Assembly (NCBI GenBank): GCA_017501695.1
Contig: JAFVWL010000077.1
Location: forward strand, 1 to 44,140
Source: Oscillospiraceae bacterium
Lineage (GTDB): Bacteria > Bacillota > Clostridia > Oscillospirales > Oscillospiraceae
Length of the DNA stretch: 44,140 bases
Direction of reading: 5' to 3'
Within the stretch, counting starts at the first letter, position 1; the number at the start of each line of letters is the position of its first letter. Made by a program: the position numbers and the translations under genes. Below, in pieces: positions 14,654 to 23,177 of the stretch. The notes beneath the pieces were generated by a model. That model was not told where the DNA came from. It saw only the letters and a list, made by a program, of their open reading frames with translations, and did not search any database.

Positions 14654-17600
14654 ATGACCGACCTGTTTCTGAATCTGGTCAATACCAGCCTTTCTGCCGG
14701 GATTCTGGTCCTGGCAGTGGTGGTCCTGCGGCTGTTGCTGAAGCAAGCACCCAAATGGATCGCCTGCGCCCTGTGGGCATTGGTGGCCATACGGCTGCTG
14801 TGCCCCATATCCCTGGAAAGCGTTTTCTCTTTGATTCCGGAACCGGTAAGCACCGGCACCGTCACCCAGCAGTTCTGGAATGATTATGCCGGCGGTTCTC
14901 AGATTTACCGCAACGACACGCCCCAATTCCGGGAAGCCGTGGACGCGGGACTGGAACCCCAGGCTTCCGGCGACGGCGCGTATTATGTGGTCACCGATGA
15001 CCGGGATCATTTGAAGCCTCCGGCTACCCGGAAGGAAGCTCTTGTACCCGCGCTGACCGCAGTCTGGGCGACAGGTATGGTGATTCTTGGCAGCTATGCC
15101 CTGGTCAGCTACCTGCGGCTGCGGAAGCGGGTATCCCCTTCCCTTGTACTGCGGGAGAACATCTATCTGTGCGACTATATTGAAACGCCCTTTATCCTGG
15201 GCCTGTTCCGGCCCCGGATCTACCTGCCCTCCGGGCTGGACAACGGCAGCCGGGTCCACGTTATCGCCCATGAGCAGGCTCATCTGGCCCGGTATGACCA
15301 TTGGTGGAAGCCATTGGGGTACGCCCTGCTGTGCCTGCACTGGTTCAATCCCCTGCTGTGGCTGGCCTATGTGCTGCTGTGCCGGGACATTGAGCTGGCC
15401 TGCGACGAGAAGGTCATCCGGCAGTTGGATCACGAAGAAAAGAAATCCTATTCGGAAGCTCTGCTGGAGTGCAGCATGCCCCGGTATTGGGTGGCTGCCT
15501 GTCCTCTGGCTTTCGGCGAGGTAGGTGTAAAGGAACGGGTAAAAACCGTGCTGAATTACAAAAAACCCGCTTTCTGGGTGGTCCTGCTGGCGGTGGTTGC
15601 CCTGATCGTTACGGCGGTTTGCTTCCTGACAGACCCCATGGGAACCCGGCGAATCGTATACGGAAGCTATCGGTATCACAGCACGCTCTACGAGGAACCG
15701 ATTCCCGACGGCGGCACACTGCCCGTGGTACCTAAGGGCCACATCTTTATTCTGGAAGATGACAGCAGCCTATATCTGCTCTCCTTCGATTTTCTCCAGG
15801 TTGAGGGGCAATTGGAGCCCTGGGATCTGGACAAGAAAGAGTTGGCCGGATACCTGCGTAACAGTCAGGCCTGGACAACGGAGATGCAGAACATCTCTCC
15901 CGGTGAGGCTCTGTGGCTGCGGATGGAGGACGACACCTTCTATGTCTGGTTTCAAGCTGAGGGCAAGACCTACCTGGGCCGGGGTATCGAGGACTACGAA
16001 AACCGCCATACGCCGCAGGATACCACCCGCATCACCTGCCTTTACCGACTGGAGCAGACCCCCGGGTCCATCGGCGAAGGTTTCGCATGGCTGGAGGGAA
16101 CCGTGACCGGAACTGAGGACACGTATTTCTATGCTGAAACGCCCAATCAGGTCTATAAGATCACCCGGACGATTGAGGGCAGCAAAGTCCTCTGGGGGGA
16201 TGATTCCATCGTTGGTCAGCGTGTTCGGGTTATCTACGATGGAGTTGTCGACCAGGAGGATCACATCGCGGTTATTGAAAGAGTCCACGACATTCGAATC
16301 ATGGACGGTAGTTCCAACTATTATCTGGCCTCCTCTTACCGGGAATCCATCGTTCCCCTGCGGCTGCCCCTGGGTACGGATATCTTCACCCTGGAGCAAT
16401 CCATTCCGCCACTGATGCTGTTCGGGGAGCATGATTATGACTTCACTGTAACTTGCGATGACCGGGACATTACCGGTACCGTCCATATCTACGATGAACG
16501 CGCCCGGCGGGAGATCACCCGGGATCAGTTGAAGCCCGGTCAGACTTACCTGGTCACGGCGGAATACAAGGCGTTATACTGCTTCCGCGTTACCATGCCC
16601 CACGACCTGGGCATCACGCTGACTGCCCGGAACGTGACCGCCTCTTCCCTGACCATCAACTGCGTCCAGTCCGGCGGCACCTGCCCGGGACCCTTCACCT
16701 ACACGGAAGCCTACACCCTGGAATACTATAACGGCAGCAAATGGGTGCCGGTGAAGACCCACACCGGATCTTACCGGGGTGTATTCCCGGAAATGGCTTA
16801 TGTCCTGAAGCAAGGCCAGTCTGCCAGTTGGTATGTTAATCTGAACACCCACTATTCCCCGCTGGCTCCGGGACGCTACCGCTATGTCATTGACTTCAGC
16901 GGCGGCACCGGTCATGAAAAAACCACCCAGGCGCTGTATGTCGAATTTGTAATACAGGAAGCCGGGTACTACTCCCTGAACCAGGCCATATTGGACGGCT
17001 GTGTGGCCATGGTGGACGGGGATGTTGCGGCAAATCAGCACATCTGGCAGGAATTTATGGATCAGGTAGCGGCAGGAAACCCCGCCCAGGTCCGCTATTT
17101 GACCTACTACACCATCGGCAACCCGGACCGGATGTCCCAGGAGCTGTTCCAGGAAAGCCGAAGCCGGTACCCCGCCATGTATATCCACGACCTGACCTAT
17201 GACGGCGAAAGCTTTACCCTGCGGTGGTTTGAGGGCGAGACGGAGTATGTGCAGAACTGGAAATATCTGATGCACTATGAAGGGGTTTCCGATAATCCCA
17301 ACATCACGTTTGAAGCCTACGACTGCTATGTACTGACGGACCGGAACGATGTGACCTATCAGGAGCTTTGGAACGGCATGGTCAGTGCGGACTTCCGGGA
17401 CCAGATTCCCTTCAAGGAGGTGTATACGGACCGGATCTATGCGGATGAACCCACCCTGGCGGATCTTAATAAGGCCATGCGCGCGCTGGAGCCCTATATG
17501 CTGAATTACTGCATGGCCAGCCTGGATGCGAACGAGCTCACCGGTCGGCTGGATATTGAAGTCCGGGAGTGGAAGGACGGGCTGTTTGATCTGATCGGGC

Positions 17601-18301
17601 AGTTCATCGATCCCCACTTCGTGATGGTCACAGAGCTGCGGGGCGAAATAGAATTTACCGGAACTCTGCAGGAGCGGTATCCGGAATACTTCGGGCTGTC
17701 CGGTTTTAAGGGATTGGAGCTGTATGTGCTGCCCGGTGGGAATTGCGTACTGATGGAGGGCACCAACCGGATCAAAACCGAGGCAGAAATCGCAGCCCTG
17801 CCTCCGGCAGCCTTGGAGGAAATGCGGCAGATCCTGGCAGAATACGACATTCCTGTCGAAAACATTTTCATCGATAACCGGTCTGATATGACCGAAAGCG
17901 CGATCCGGCGAGCACTGGGCATCATGCCGGAATGCAAAATCTGGTTGGAATTGAAGGATTGCTCCGCCACCGGTGCACAGGTCTTCTGCCACATCGAAAA
18001 TCTGGGTGACGGTGCGGTCTGGACCGGGTACGACTACCGTTTGGAAATGAAGACCGATTCGGGTTGGGTCTATTACGGTTATCCTTCGGAAGATCTAGCC
18101 TGGGAGGACGCCCTGCAGTTCCACACAGCCAAGCACGATCCGGTTACGTCCATAAACGCCATTGGGTGGGAGGAACACTGGAGCCGGGTAGCTGACGCGC
18201 CTCTGCCGCCGGGAACCTACCGCTACTGCCACAGCATCACCCTGGAGCAGGATGGCAGAACCCTGTCCCGGACCTATTACGCGGAATTTACTGTTTCATA
18301 A
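14654..18301 (+). CDS. BlaR1-type M56 membrane peptidase with large Ig-like ectodomain
   Basis: A 1215-residue signal transducer. Residues 1-325 hold four membrane segments and the M56 zinc protease: HEQAH (206-210) and a Glu in IELACDE (247) as third ligand. After the last membrane segment (about 306-327) come some 880 extracellular residues. They include two likely Ig-like modules with YTLEYYNGSKWVPV / APGRYRYVIDF (near 690-760) and the C-terminal LEMKTDSGWVYYG / PPGTYRYCHSI. No SxxK penicillin-binding domain is seen, so it should not sense beta-lactams. GTG at 14648 is in frame, but AGGAGGGG fits the ATG at 14654 better. By family knowledge a stimulus would trigger cleavage of the BlaI-type repressor. 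The ligand is unknown. Confidence 0.85.
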   Translation: MTDLFLNLVNTSLSAGILVLAVVVLRLLLKQAPKWIACALWALVAIRLLCPISLESVFSLIPEPVSTGTVTQQFWNDYAGGSQIYRNDTPQFREAVDAGLEPQASGDGAYYVVTDDRDHLKPPATRKEALVPALTAVWATGMVILGSYALVSYLRLRKRVSPSLVLRENIYLCDYIETPFILGLFRPRIYLPSGLDNGSRVHVIAHEQAHLARYDHWWKPLGYALLCLHWFNPLLWLAYVLLCRDIELACDEKVIRQLDHEEKKSYSEALLECSMPRYWVAACPLAFGEVGVKERVKTVLNYKKPAFWVVLLAVVALIVTAVCFLTDPMGTRRIVYGSYRYHSTLYEEPIPDGGTLPVVPKGHIFILEDDSSLYLLSFDFLQVEGQLEPWDLDKKELAGYLRNSQAWTTEMQNISPGEALWLRMEDDTFYVWFQAEGKTYLGRGIEDYENRHTPQDTTRITCLYRLEQTPGSIGEGFAWLEGTVTGTEDTYFYAETPNQVYKITRTIEGSKVLWGDDSIVGQRVRVIYDGVVDQEDHIAVIERVHDIRIMDGSSNYYLASSYRESIVPLRLPLGTDIFTLEQSIPPLMLFGEHDYDFTVTCDDRDITGTVHIYDERARREITRDQLKPGQTYLVTAEYKALYCFRVTMPHDLGITLTARNVTASSLTINCVQSGGTCPGPFTYTEAYTLEYYNGSKWVPVKTHTGSYRGVFPEMAYVLKQGQSASWYVNLNTHYSPLAPGRYRYVIDFSGGTGHEKTTQALYVEFVIQEAGYYSLNQAILDGCVAMVDGDVAANQHIWQEFMDQVAAGNPAQVRYLTYYTIGNPDRMSQELFQESRSRYPAMYIHDLTYDGESFTLRWFEGETEYVQNWKYLMHYEGVSDNPNITFEAYDCYVLTDRNDVTYQELWNGMVSADFRDQIPFKEVYTDRIYADEPTLADLNKAMRALEPYMLNYCMASLDANELTGRLDIEVREWKDGLFDLIGQFIDPHFVMVTELRGEIEFTGTLQERYPEYFGLSGFKGLELYVLPGGNCVLMEGTNRIKTEAEIAALPPAALEEMRQILAEYDIPVENIFIDNRSDMTESAIRRALGIMPECKIWLELKDCSATGAQVFCHIENLGDGAVWTGYDYRLEMKTDSGWVYYGYPSEDLAWEDALQFHTAKHDPVTSINAIGWEEHWSRVADAPLPPGTYRYCHSITLEQDGRTLSRTYYAEFTVS

Positions 18302-18305
18302 GCAC

Positions 18306-18341
18306 AACCCCGGAAGGCAAAGCTTTCCGGGGTTCTGTTTT
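18306..18341 (+). terminator. Terminator of blaI/blaR-like operon
   Basis: AACCCCGGAA / TTTCCGGGGTT hairpin followed by CTGTTTTG, right after the stop codon of the M56 peptidase. Confidence 0.8.
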
Positions 18342-18390
18342 GGGATCGGGCGCATAAGATGTTCCATACATCGACGACGAGGTGGTACTT

Positions 18391-19002
18391 ATGGAACATT
18401 ACAACAATTCAGTGGTCCTTCGGGGAGAGCTGGCGGGGCTGCCGGAATTCTCCCACGAGAATCATGGGCGGCGTTTCTTCCGGTTCATTTTGGAGGTAGC
18501 CAGGCTGTCGGGGACAGTGGACCGGCTGCCGGTGGTGGCAGAGGAATCGATTCTGAACACGGTGGAGCTCAACGGCGGGAGCATGCTGACGGTGACGGGT
18601 CAGGTGCGGTCCCACAATTGCCGGGTGGACGGGATCCGGCGGCTGCTGATTTTTGTGTTTGCCGGGTCCGTGACGGCGGAGGACGGAGAACCCATCAACG
18701 ACGTAACCGTGGAGGGTCCCCTGTGCCGGGAGCCCACCTTCCGGCGGACACCCCTGGGACGGGAAATCTGCGATGCCATGCTGGCGGTTCCAAGAGGGTT
18801 CCGGCGGGCAGATTATCTGCCCTGCATCCTGTGGGGGCGGACAGCCCAGGAGCTGTCCCGGTGCCAGGTCCGGGACCGGGTAAGGATCTGCGGACGGCTC
18901 CAAAGCCGGGCCTATACCAAGCAGACTGAGGACGGCCCCGTGGAACGAACCGCCTATGAGATCTCTGCCCTCACCGCCGAATTACTGGACGACCCGCTGT
19001 AA
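18391..19002 (+). CDS. SSB-like protein with two OB folds
   Basis: A 203-residue protein related to single-stranded DNA-binding proteins. The second half (about 105-203) has the SSB pattern: ADYLPCILWGRTA, then VRDRVRICGRLQSRAY. The first half is a diverged OB fold (NSVVLRGELAGLPEFSH, RRFFRFILEVARLSG, MLTVTGQVRS). There is no acidic SSB C-tail (DDDIPF); the end is ELLDDPL. The start is the ATG with GAGG upstream; a GTG nine bases earlier is less likely. It stands alone between terminators. It could be an accessory SSB or a PriB-like factor; the housekeeping SSB is expected elsewhere. Confidence 0.78.
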   Translation: MEHYNNSVVLRGELAGLPEFSHENHGRRFFRFILEVARLSGTVDRLPVVAEESILNTVELNGGSMLTVTGQVRSHNCRVDGIRRLLIFVFAGSVTAEDGEPINDVTVEGPLCREPTFRRTPLGREICDAMLAVPRGFRRADYLPCILWGRTAQELSRCQVRDRVRICGRLQSRAYTKQTEDGPVERTAYEISALTAELLDDPL

Positions 19003-19011
19003 ATAGAGGAA

Positions 19012-19043
19012 AACCGCCCCGGGGTTCCGGGGCGGTTGTTGTT
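19012..19043 (+). terminator. Terminator of SSB-like gene
   Basis: ACCGCCCCGG / CCGGGGCGGT hairpin with a GGTT loop followed by TGTTGTTT. Confidence 0.8.
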
Positions 19044-19061
19044 TGGGTGGCTCACAGTCCA

Positions 19062-19096
19062 CGGGATTGCCACGGCCTAGGGCCTCACAAGGACGT
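19062..19096. repeat. Degenerate copy of a GATTGCCACG dispersed repeat
   Basis: The core GGGATTGCCACG, then a short palindrome GGCCTAGGGCC and CTCACAAGGACG, matches the copy at 34288-34324 (GAGATTGCCACG, then CTCGCAATGACA). It lies between two converging terminators, the usual place for such non-coding repeats. Confidence 0.5.
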
Positions 19097-19125
19097 AAAA
19101 CGGGGGCGGCACAGTGGCCGCCCCA
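19094..19125 (-). terminator. Terminator of flavoprotein/CPBP/pepD operon
   Basis: GGGGCGGC / GCCGCCCC stem with a six-base loop; on the minus strand it continues into CGTTTTACG. It follows the pepD stop by 16 bases. Confidence 0.75.
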
Positions 19126-19140
19126 GCAAGTATGATTTGA

Positions 19141-20583
19141 TTACAGCTCCTTCAAAATTTCCAGCAGGAAGTTCCAGGTGCGCTCGGTGGAGGCGATACC
19201 CAGGCGTTCCCGGCTGGTGTGGATGTCGTGCATCTCCGGGCCGATGGAAACGCAATCCAGGCCCGGCAGCTTCTCGCTGAGGAGTCCGCACTCCAGACCC
19301 GCGTGGATGGCCACCACCTCCGGCTCCTTGCCGAACATCTCCCGGTAGACCCGGACCATGGTGTCCCGGAGCCGGGAATCCTTCTTATACTCCCAGGCGG
19401 GGTAGTCCCCCATCTGACTGTAGGCGGCATCGTTGAAGGCCGCCAAATCCCGCAGCCGCTGCAGCAAATCGTGCTTCTCCTGATTTACGGAGGAACGGAC
19501 CGCGAAGGTCATCTTCAGGCTGTCGCTCAGGTCCACGATGCCCAGATTCAGGCTGGTCTGGACCAGGCCGGGAATGTCCTGGCTCCAGGCCTGGACGCCA
19601 TTGGGGGCCGCGTTCAGCAGAGCGATGACCTTGGCGCTGTCCTGGGTGGACAGGGCGTTGCCGCCCAGGGCATCCACATCGTCGCCCCGGACAATGGCCT
19701 CCGGCTCGTCATACTGCTCCCGCAGCTCCTGCTGGAGCTGGGCCGCGATATCGTTGATCCGCTCAATGTACATACCCATAGCCACCAGGGTCACAGTGCA
19801 GGAACGGGGAATGGCGTTGTCCTTGGAGCCGCCCTGGAGCTTGGTGATGCACACAGGCATCAGCTTCTGGACCCGGCCCAGGAACTCGCCCATGGCCTTG
19901 TTGGCGTTGGCCCGGTTCTTGTGGATCTCCACACCGGAGTGACCGCCCTGGAGCCCTTCCACCGTCAGCTTCACGCAGGGACCGTACACAGGATGCCGGG
20001 AAACGGGCATGGTGATGGTGCCCCGGGCTCCGCCGGCGCAGGATACGGTAAAGATGCCCTCCTCCTCGGAGTCGATGTTGATCAGGGTCCGTCCCTTCAG
20101 GCCGGACAGGTCCACCCCGGCGGCACCTTCCATGCCGATCTCCTCGTCCACAGTGATGATGACCTCCAGGGGCGGGTGGGGAATGGATTTGTCCGCCAGC
20201 AGTGCCAGGGCATAGGCCACAGCGATGCCATCGTCACCGCCCAGGGTCGTGCCCCGGGCAAATACATACTGTCCGTCGTGGGTCACATCCAGGCCGTCGG
20301 TGTCCATGTTGATAGGACAGTCCTCGTCCTTCTCACAAACCATGTCCATGTGGCCCTGGATAATCACCGGCTCATGGTCCTCATAGCCGCAGGTGCCCTC
20401 CTGGAACATGACTACATTGTTCAGCTCGTCCTGGAAATAGCGGATGCCGTGTTCCTGGGCAAAGGACACCAGGTAATCGGAGATCAGCTTGGTATTCCGG
20501 GAGCCGTGGGGAATAGAACAGATCTTTTCAAAATATCCAAACACAGACGCGGGTTCCAGACCCGCCAGCTTCATGGCTTTCAT
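19141..20583 (-). CDS. pepD: Aminoacyl-histidine dipeptidase (M20 family)
   Basis: A 480-residue cytoplasmic metallodipeptidase that cleaves Xaa-His and other dipeptides. Di-zinc ligands are seen in GHMDMV (His78, Asp80), the bridging GGDDG (117-118), the catalytic DEEIG (147-148), IDSEEEG, and the final MHDIHTSRERLG with a His ligand. The dimerization lid lies in between (GGHSGVEIHKNRANANKA). Length fits the PepD subfamily. AAGGAG precedes the ATG. It is the last gene of the four-gene operon, 18 bases after the CPBP protease gene, so it may recycle peptides, though no direct link to its partners is known. Confidence 0.94.
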   Translation of the reverse strand: MKAMKLAGLEPASVFGYFEKICSIPHGSRNTKLISDYLVSFAQEHGIRYFQDELNNVVMFQEGTCGYEDHEPVIIQGHMDMVCEKDEDCPINMDTDGLDVTHDGQYVFARGTTLGGDDGIAVAYALALLADKSIPHPPLEVIITVDEEIGMEGAAGVDLSGLKGRTLINIDSEEEGIFTVSCAGGARGTITMPVSRHPVYGPCVKLTVEGLQGGHSGVEIHKNRANANKAMGEFLGRVQKLMPVCITKLQGGSKDNAIPRSCTVTLVAMGMYIERINDIAAQLQQELREQYDEPEAIVRGDDVDALGGNALSTQDSAKVIALLNAAPNGVQAWSQDIPGLVQTSLNLGIVDLSDSLKMTFAVRSSVNQEKHDLLQRLRDLAAFNDAAYSQMGDYPAWEYKKDSRLRDTMVRVYREMFGKEPEVVAIHAGLECGLLSEKLPGLDCVSIGPEMHDIHTSRERLGIASTERTWNFLLEILKEL

Positions 20584-20601
20584 AATAATTCTCCTTCTGA
20601 G

Positions 20602-21597
20602 TTATCTAAAATTTTCGATGACCTGCAGGATCAGTGGGCTTACGGCAGACAGGGCCAACAGGATCATCATAATAATCACACCGGGGGTCCGCAGGAACGC
20701 GCCCACATATTTCCAGGAAATGGGATCCATCCGGCGGTACTGGGACACATCATCCCGATAGACCAGCAGCAAGATCGCTCCGGCGATGCCGCAGGCCCAG
20801 ATGATGAGGCCCGGGATCAGATTCGCCAGAATATCTGGCAGGGGCTCTGTCAGCCGGCCCAGAGTATCTGCCAGCAGCAGGTTGTTGATCATGTGCAGGA
20901 CCATGGCCCAGACGATGTTGTGTTCCATGGCCACGTAACCCAGAATCAACCCCACCACAAAGGCGTAGGGGGTCTGGACCAGGTTGCCATGAAAAATGGC
21001 AAACGCAAAGGCGGACATGAAAATAGCCAGCCGCTTGCCGTAGGGCGCCAGGGACCGAAGCACCAGGCCCCGGAACAGAATCTCCTCCGCAATGGGCGCG
21101 CCGATGCATACATACAGGAACATGGTAATGCTGTCCGTGGAGATCTGAGCCGATTCCACAGAGGACATCAATGACAGGCCAAACAGATTCATAATAAGTT
21201 CCAGAACGACGGTAACCAACTGGAACACCAGCTGTCCCCCCAGGAACAGGGCCAGCAGGCTCATGAAGTCACCGGGTCTCATGGGTCTGCCCTGGGTCCA
21301 CAGAGTCTCCTCACAGAACTCCGGACCCTTCCAAAGGCGCAGGAGAAATAGACCAATGACGATGGTCAAAAGATAACCGGTGCCGTTACCCGCCAGAGCC
21401 GAAGCTACTCCGGGATCGTCCATGGACGCGCCTCCGGCGATCCGCAGGGCCATGTCCACGATCATCACCAGGTAAACACAAAGGTTCATAATCAGCAGGT
21501 AGATCAGCAGCGACCAGCCCAAGGGAGAAAACAGTTTGGACATGGCTTTGCGCTGCGCCTTCCGCTGCCGTGCGTATTCTAAGATTTCTTCTTCCAT
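20602..21597 (-). CDS. CPBP-family intramembrane glutamic protease
   Basis: A 331-residue membrane protein with about eight hydrophobic segments. The CPBP (Abi, Rce1-like) motifs are complete: EEILFR (Glu171, Glu172, Arg176), FAIFHGN (Phe202, His203) and HMINN (His235). The family includes prenyl-protein endopeptidases and bacteriocin-immunity proteins; the substrate here is unknown. Its ATG overlaps the TGA of the preceding flavoprotein gene (ATGA), so translation is coupled. An N-terminal Arg/Lys-rich soluble stretch of 25 residues precedes the first membrane segment. Confidence 0.9.
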   Translation of the reverse strand: MEEEILEYARQRKAQRKAMSKLFSPLGWSLLIYLLIMNLCVYLVMIVDMALRIAGGASMDDPGVASALAGNGTGYLLTIVIGLFLLRLWKGPEFCEETLWTQGRPMRPGDFMSLLALFLGGQLVFQLVTVVLELIMNLFGLSLMSSVESAQISTDSITMFLYVCIGAPIAEEILFRGLVLRSLAPYGKRLAIFMSAFAFAIFHGNLVQTPYAFVVGLILGYVAMEHNIVWAMVLHMINNLLLADTLGRLTEPLPDILANLIPGLIIWACGIAGAILLLVYRDDVSQYRRMDPISWKYVGAFLRTPGVIIMMILLALSAVSPLILQVIENFR

Positions 21598-23177
21598 CAG
21601 GAAACCTCCAATCCGGCGATCAATGCTTCCGCGGACAGGATACCGTCAATGGCCGCGGACATGATGCCTCCGGCGTAGCCCGCGCCCTCGCCGCAGGGGT
21701 ACAGGCCCTTCAGGGCAGATTGGCGGGACTCGTCCCGCAGGATCCGCACCGGGGATGAGCTCCGGGTCTCCGGGGCTGTCAGAATGCCCTGGGGGGCCGC
21801 AAAGCCCTTCAGGCTCCCGTCCATCAGGGGTAACGCTTCTTTCAGGGCTCTTGTGATCTTCTCCGGCAGCACTGTATGCAAATCGCACCAGGTAACTCCG
21901 GGCCGATAGGTAGGCCGTACCTCCCCTGCCCCGGCGCCGGTTCTTCCTGCCAAAAAATCACCTATGGTCTGGGCCGGGGCACGGTAATTTCCGCCGCCCG
22001 CGGTGAAGGCTGCCGCTTCGATATCCCGCTGCCAGTACATCCCGGCCAAAGGGCCTTCCCCGGGAAAATCCACAGGGTTCAGGGTCACCAGCAGGGCCGC
22101 GTTGGCGTTTTCACCGTCCCGGTCCGCATAGCTCATGCCGTTGGTCACCACCCGGCCTTCTTCCGAAGCCGCTGCCACCACATAGCCCCCGGGGCACATA
22201 CAGAAGGTATACACCGTCTCATTTTCCAGATGCTTCACCAGCTTGTAATCCGCAGGCGGCAGCACCGGGTCCCCCCGACCGTACTGGGCCGCGTCGATGG
22301 TGGATTGCTTCTGCTCAATGCGGACACCCATGGAGAAGGGCTTGGACTCCAGGGGAATGTTCATGCCGTGGAGCATTTCAAAGGTATCCCGGGCGCTGTG
22401 GCCGATGGCCAGGACAACTTTGTCACAGGGAATCACTTCCCCGTTCACTTCCAGACCCGAGATCTCTCCCTTTTCCCGGAGGATCCCGGTGACCTGAGCG
22501 TTGAACCGAACCTCTCCGCCCAGGCTGATGATCCGGCGGCGAATATTCTGCACTACCTCCAGCAGCACATCGGTGCCCACATGGGGCTTGGCATCGAAGA
22601 GGATCTCCTCCCGGGCACCGGCGGCCACAAACTGCTCCAGGATCCAACCGATCCGGGGGTTGTTGACACCGGTATTCAGCTTGCCGTCGGAGAAGGTTCC
22701 GGCACCGCCCTCGCCGAACTGGACATTGCTTTTGGGATCCAGCTCTCCGGTTTCCCAGAACTTCCGGACCTTTTCATGGCGGACCGCCGCTTCCTCACCC
22801 CGTTCCAGGACCAAAGGACGCAGGCCTGCCATGGCCAAAATCAGGGCAGCGAACATACCCGCCGGGCCGAAGCCCACCACCACAGGCCGATGCGCGGGCA
22901 CCGGGGCGGATTTGGGTGGCTTATAGAAAGACACCGGGGCGATGGATGCCCGCTTGCATCCGCTTTGCTTTAATATTTTGTTTTCGTTTCCCTCTACCGT
23001 CACATCCACAGTGTAGACGATCTTGATATCCGGCTTTTTCCGGGCATCCACGGACCGCTTCACCAGACGGATGCCCCGGATCTTGGAGTTGGAAATTTTC
23101 AGCAGCCGGGCGGCCTCGTAGGGAAGCTGGGCCACATTATGCTCCGGCGGCAGGGGGATTTCCCGAATTCGTATCAT
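21597..23177 (-). CDS. FAD-dependent dehydrogenase (COG2509 type)
   Basis: A 526-residue flavoprotein. It has an N-terminal 90-residue ferredoxin-like part (MIRIREIPLPPEH, KISNSKIRGIRLVKRSVDARKK), then the FAD-binding VVVGFGPAGMFAALILA (99-115) with the ERG end of the Rossmann unit. Family-typical SNVQFGEGGAGTFSDGKLNT, FCMCPGGYVV and a final CGEGAGYAGGIMSAAIDG follow. The open frame runs 25 codons further upstream, but AAGGA before the ATG and the overlap with the upstream gene's stop (ATGA) fix the start. The enzymatic role of this family is not established. It is coupled on both sides to its operon neighbours. Confidence 0.9.
   Translation of the reverse strand: MIRIREIPLPPEHNVAQLPYEAARLLKISNSKIRGIRLVKRSVDARKKPDIKIVYTVDVTVEGNENKILKQSGCKRASIAPVSFYKPPKSAPVPAHRPVVVGFGPAGMFAALILAMAGLRPLVLERGEEAAVRHEKVRKFWETGELDPKSNVQFGEGGAGTFSDGKLNTGVNNPRIGWILEQFVAAGAREEILFDAKPHVGTDVLLEVVQNIRRRIISLGGEVRFNAQVTGILREKGEISGLEVNGEVIPCDKVVLAIGHSARDTFEMLHGMNIPLESKPFSMGVRIEQKQSTIDAAQYGRGDPVLPPADYKLVKHLENETVYTFCMCPGGYVVAAASEEGRVVTNGMSYADRDGENANAALLVTLNPVDFPGEGPLAGMYWQRDIEAAAFTAGGGNYRAPAQTIGDFLAGRTGAGAGEVRPTYRPGVTWCDLHTVLPEKITRALKEALPLMDGSLKGFAAPQGILTAPETRSSSPVRILRDESRQSALKGLYPCGEGAGYAGGIMSAAIDGILSAEALIAGLEVS

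Noticed and set aside
14654-18301. Beta-lactam resistance operon
   Set aside because: The BlaR1-type protein lacks a penicillin-binding domain and no beta-lactamase or PBP gene is near.
19219-21174. A 651-codon open frame on the plus strand opposite pepD and the CPBP gene
   Set aside because: Antisense shadow of GC-rich genes; no start signal and no domain.
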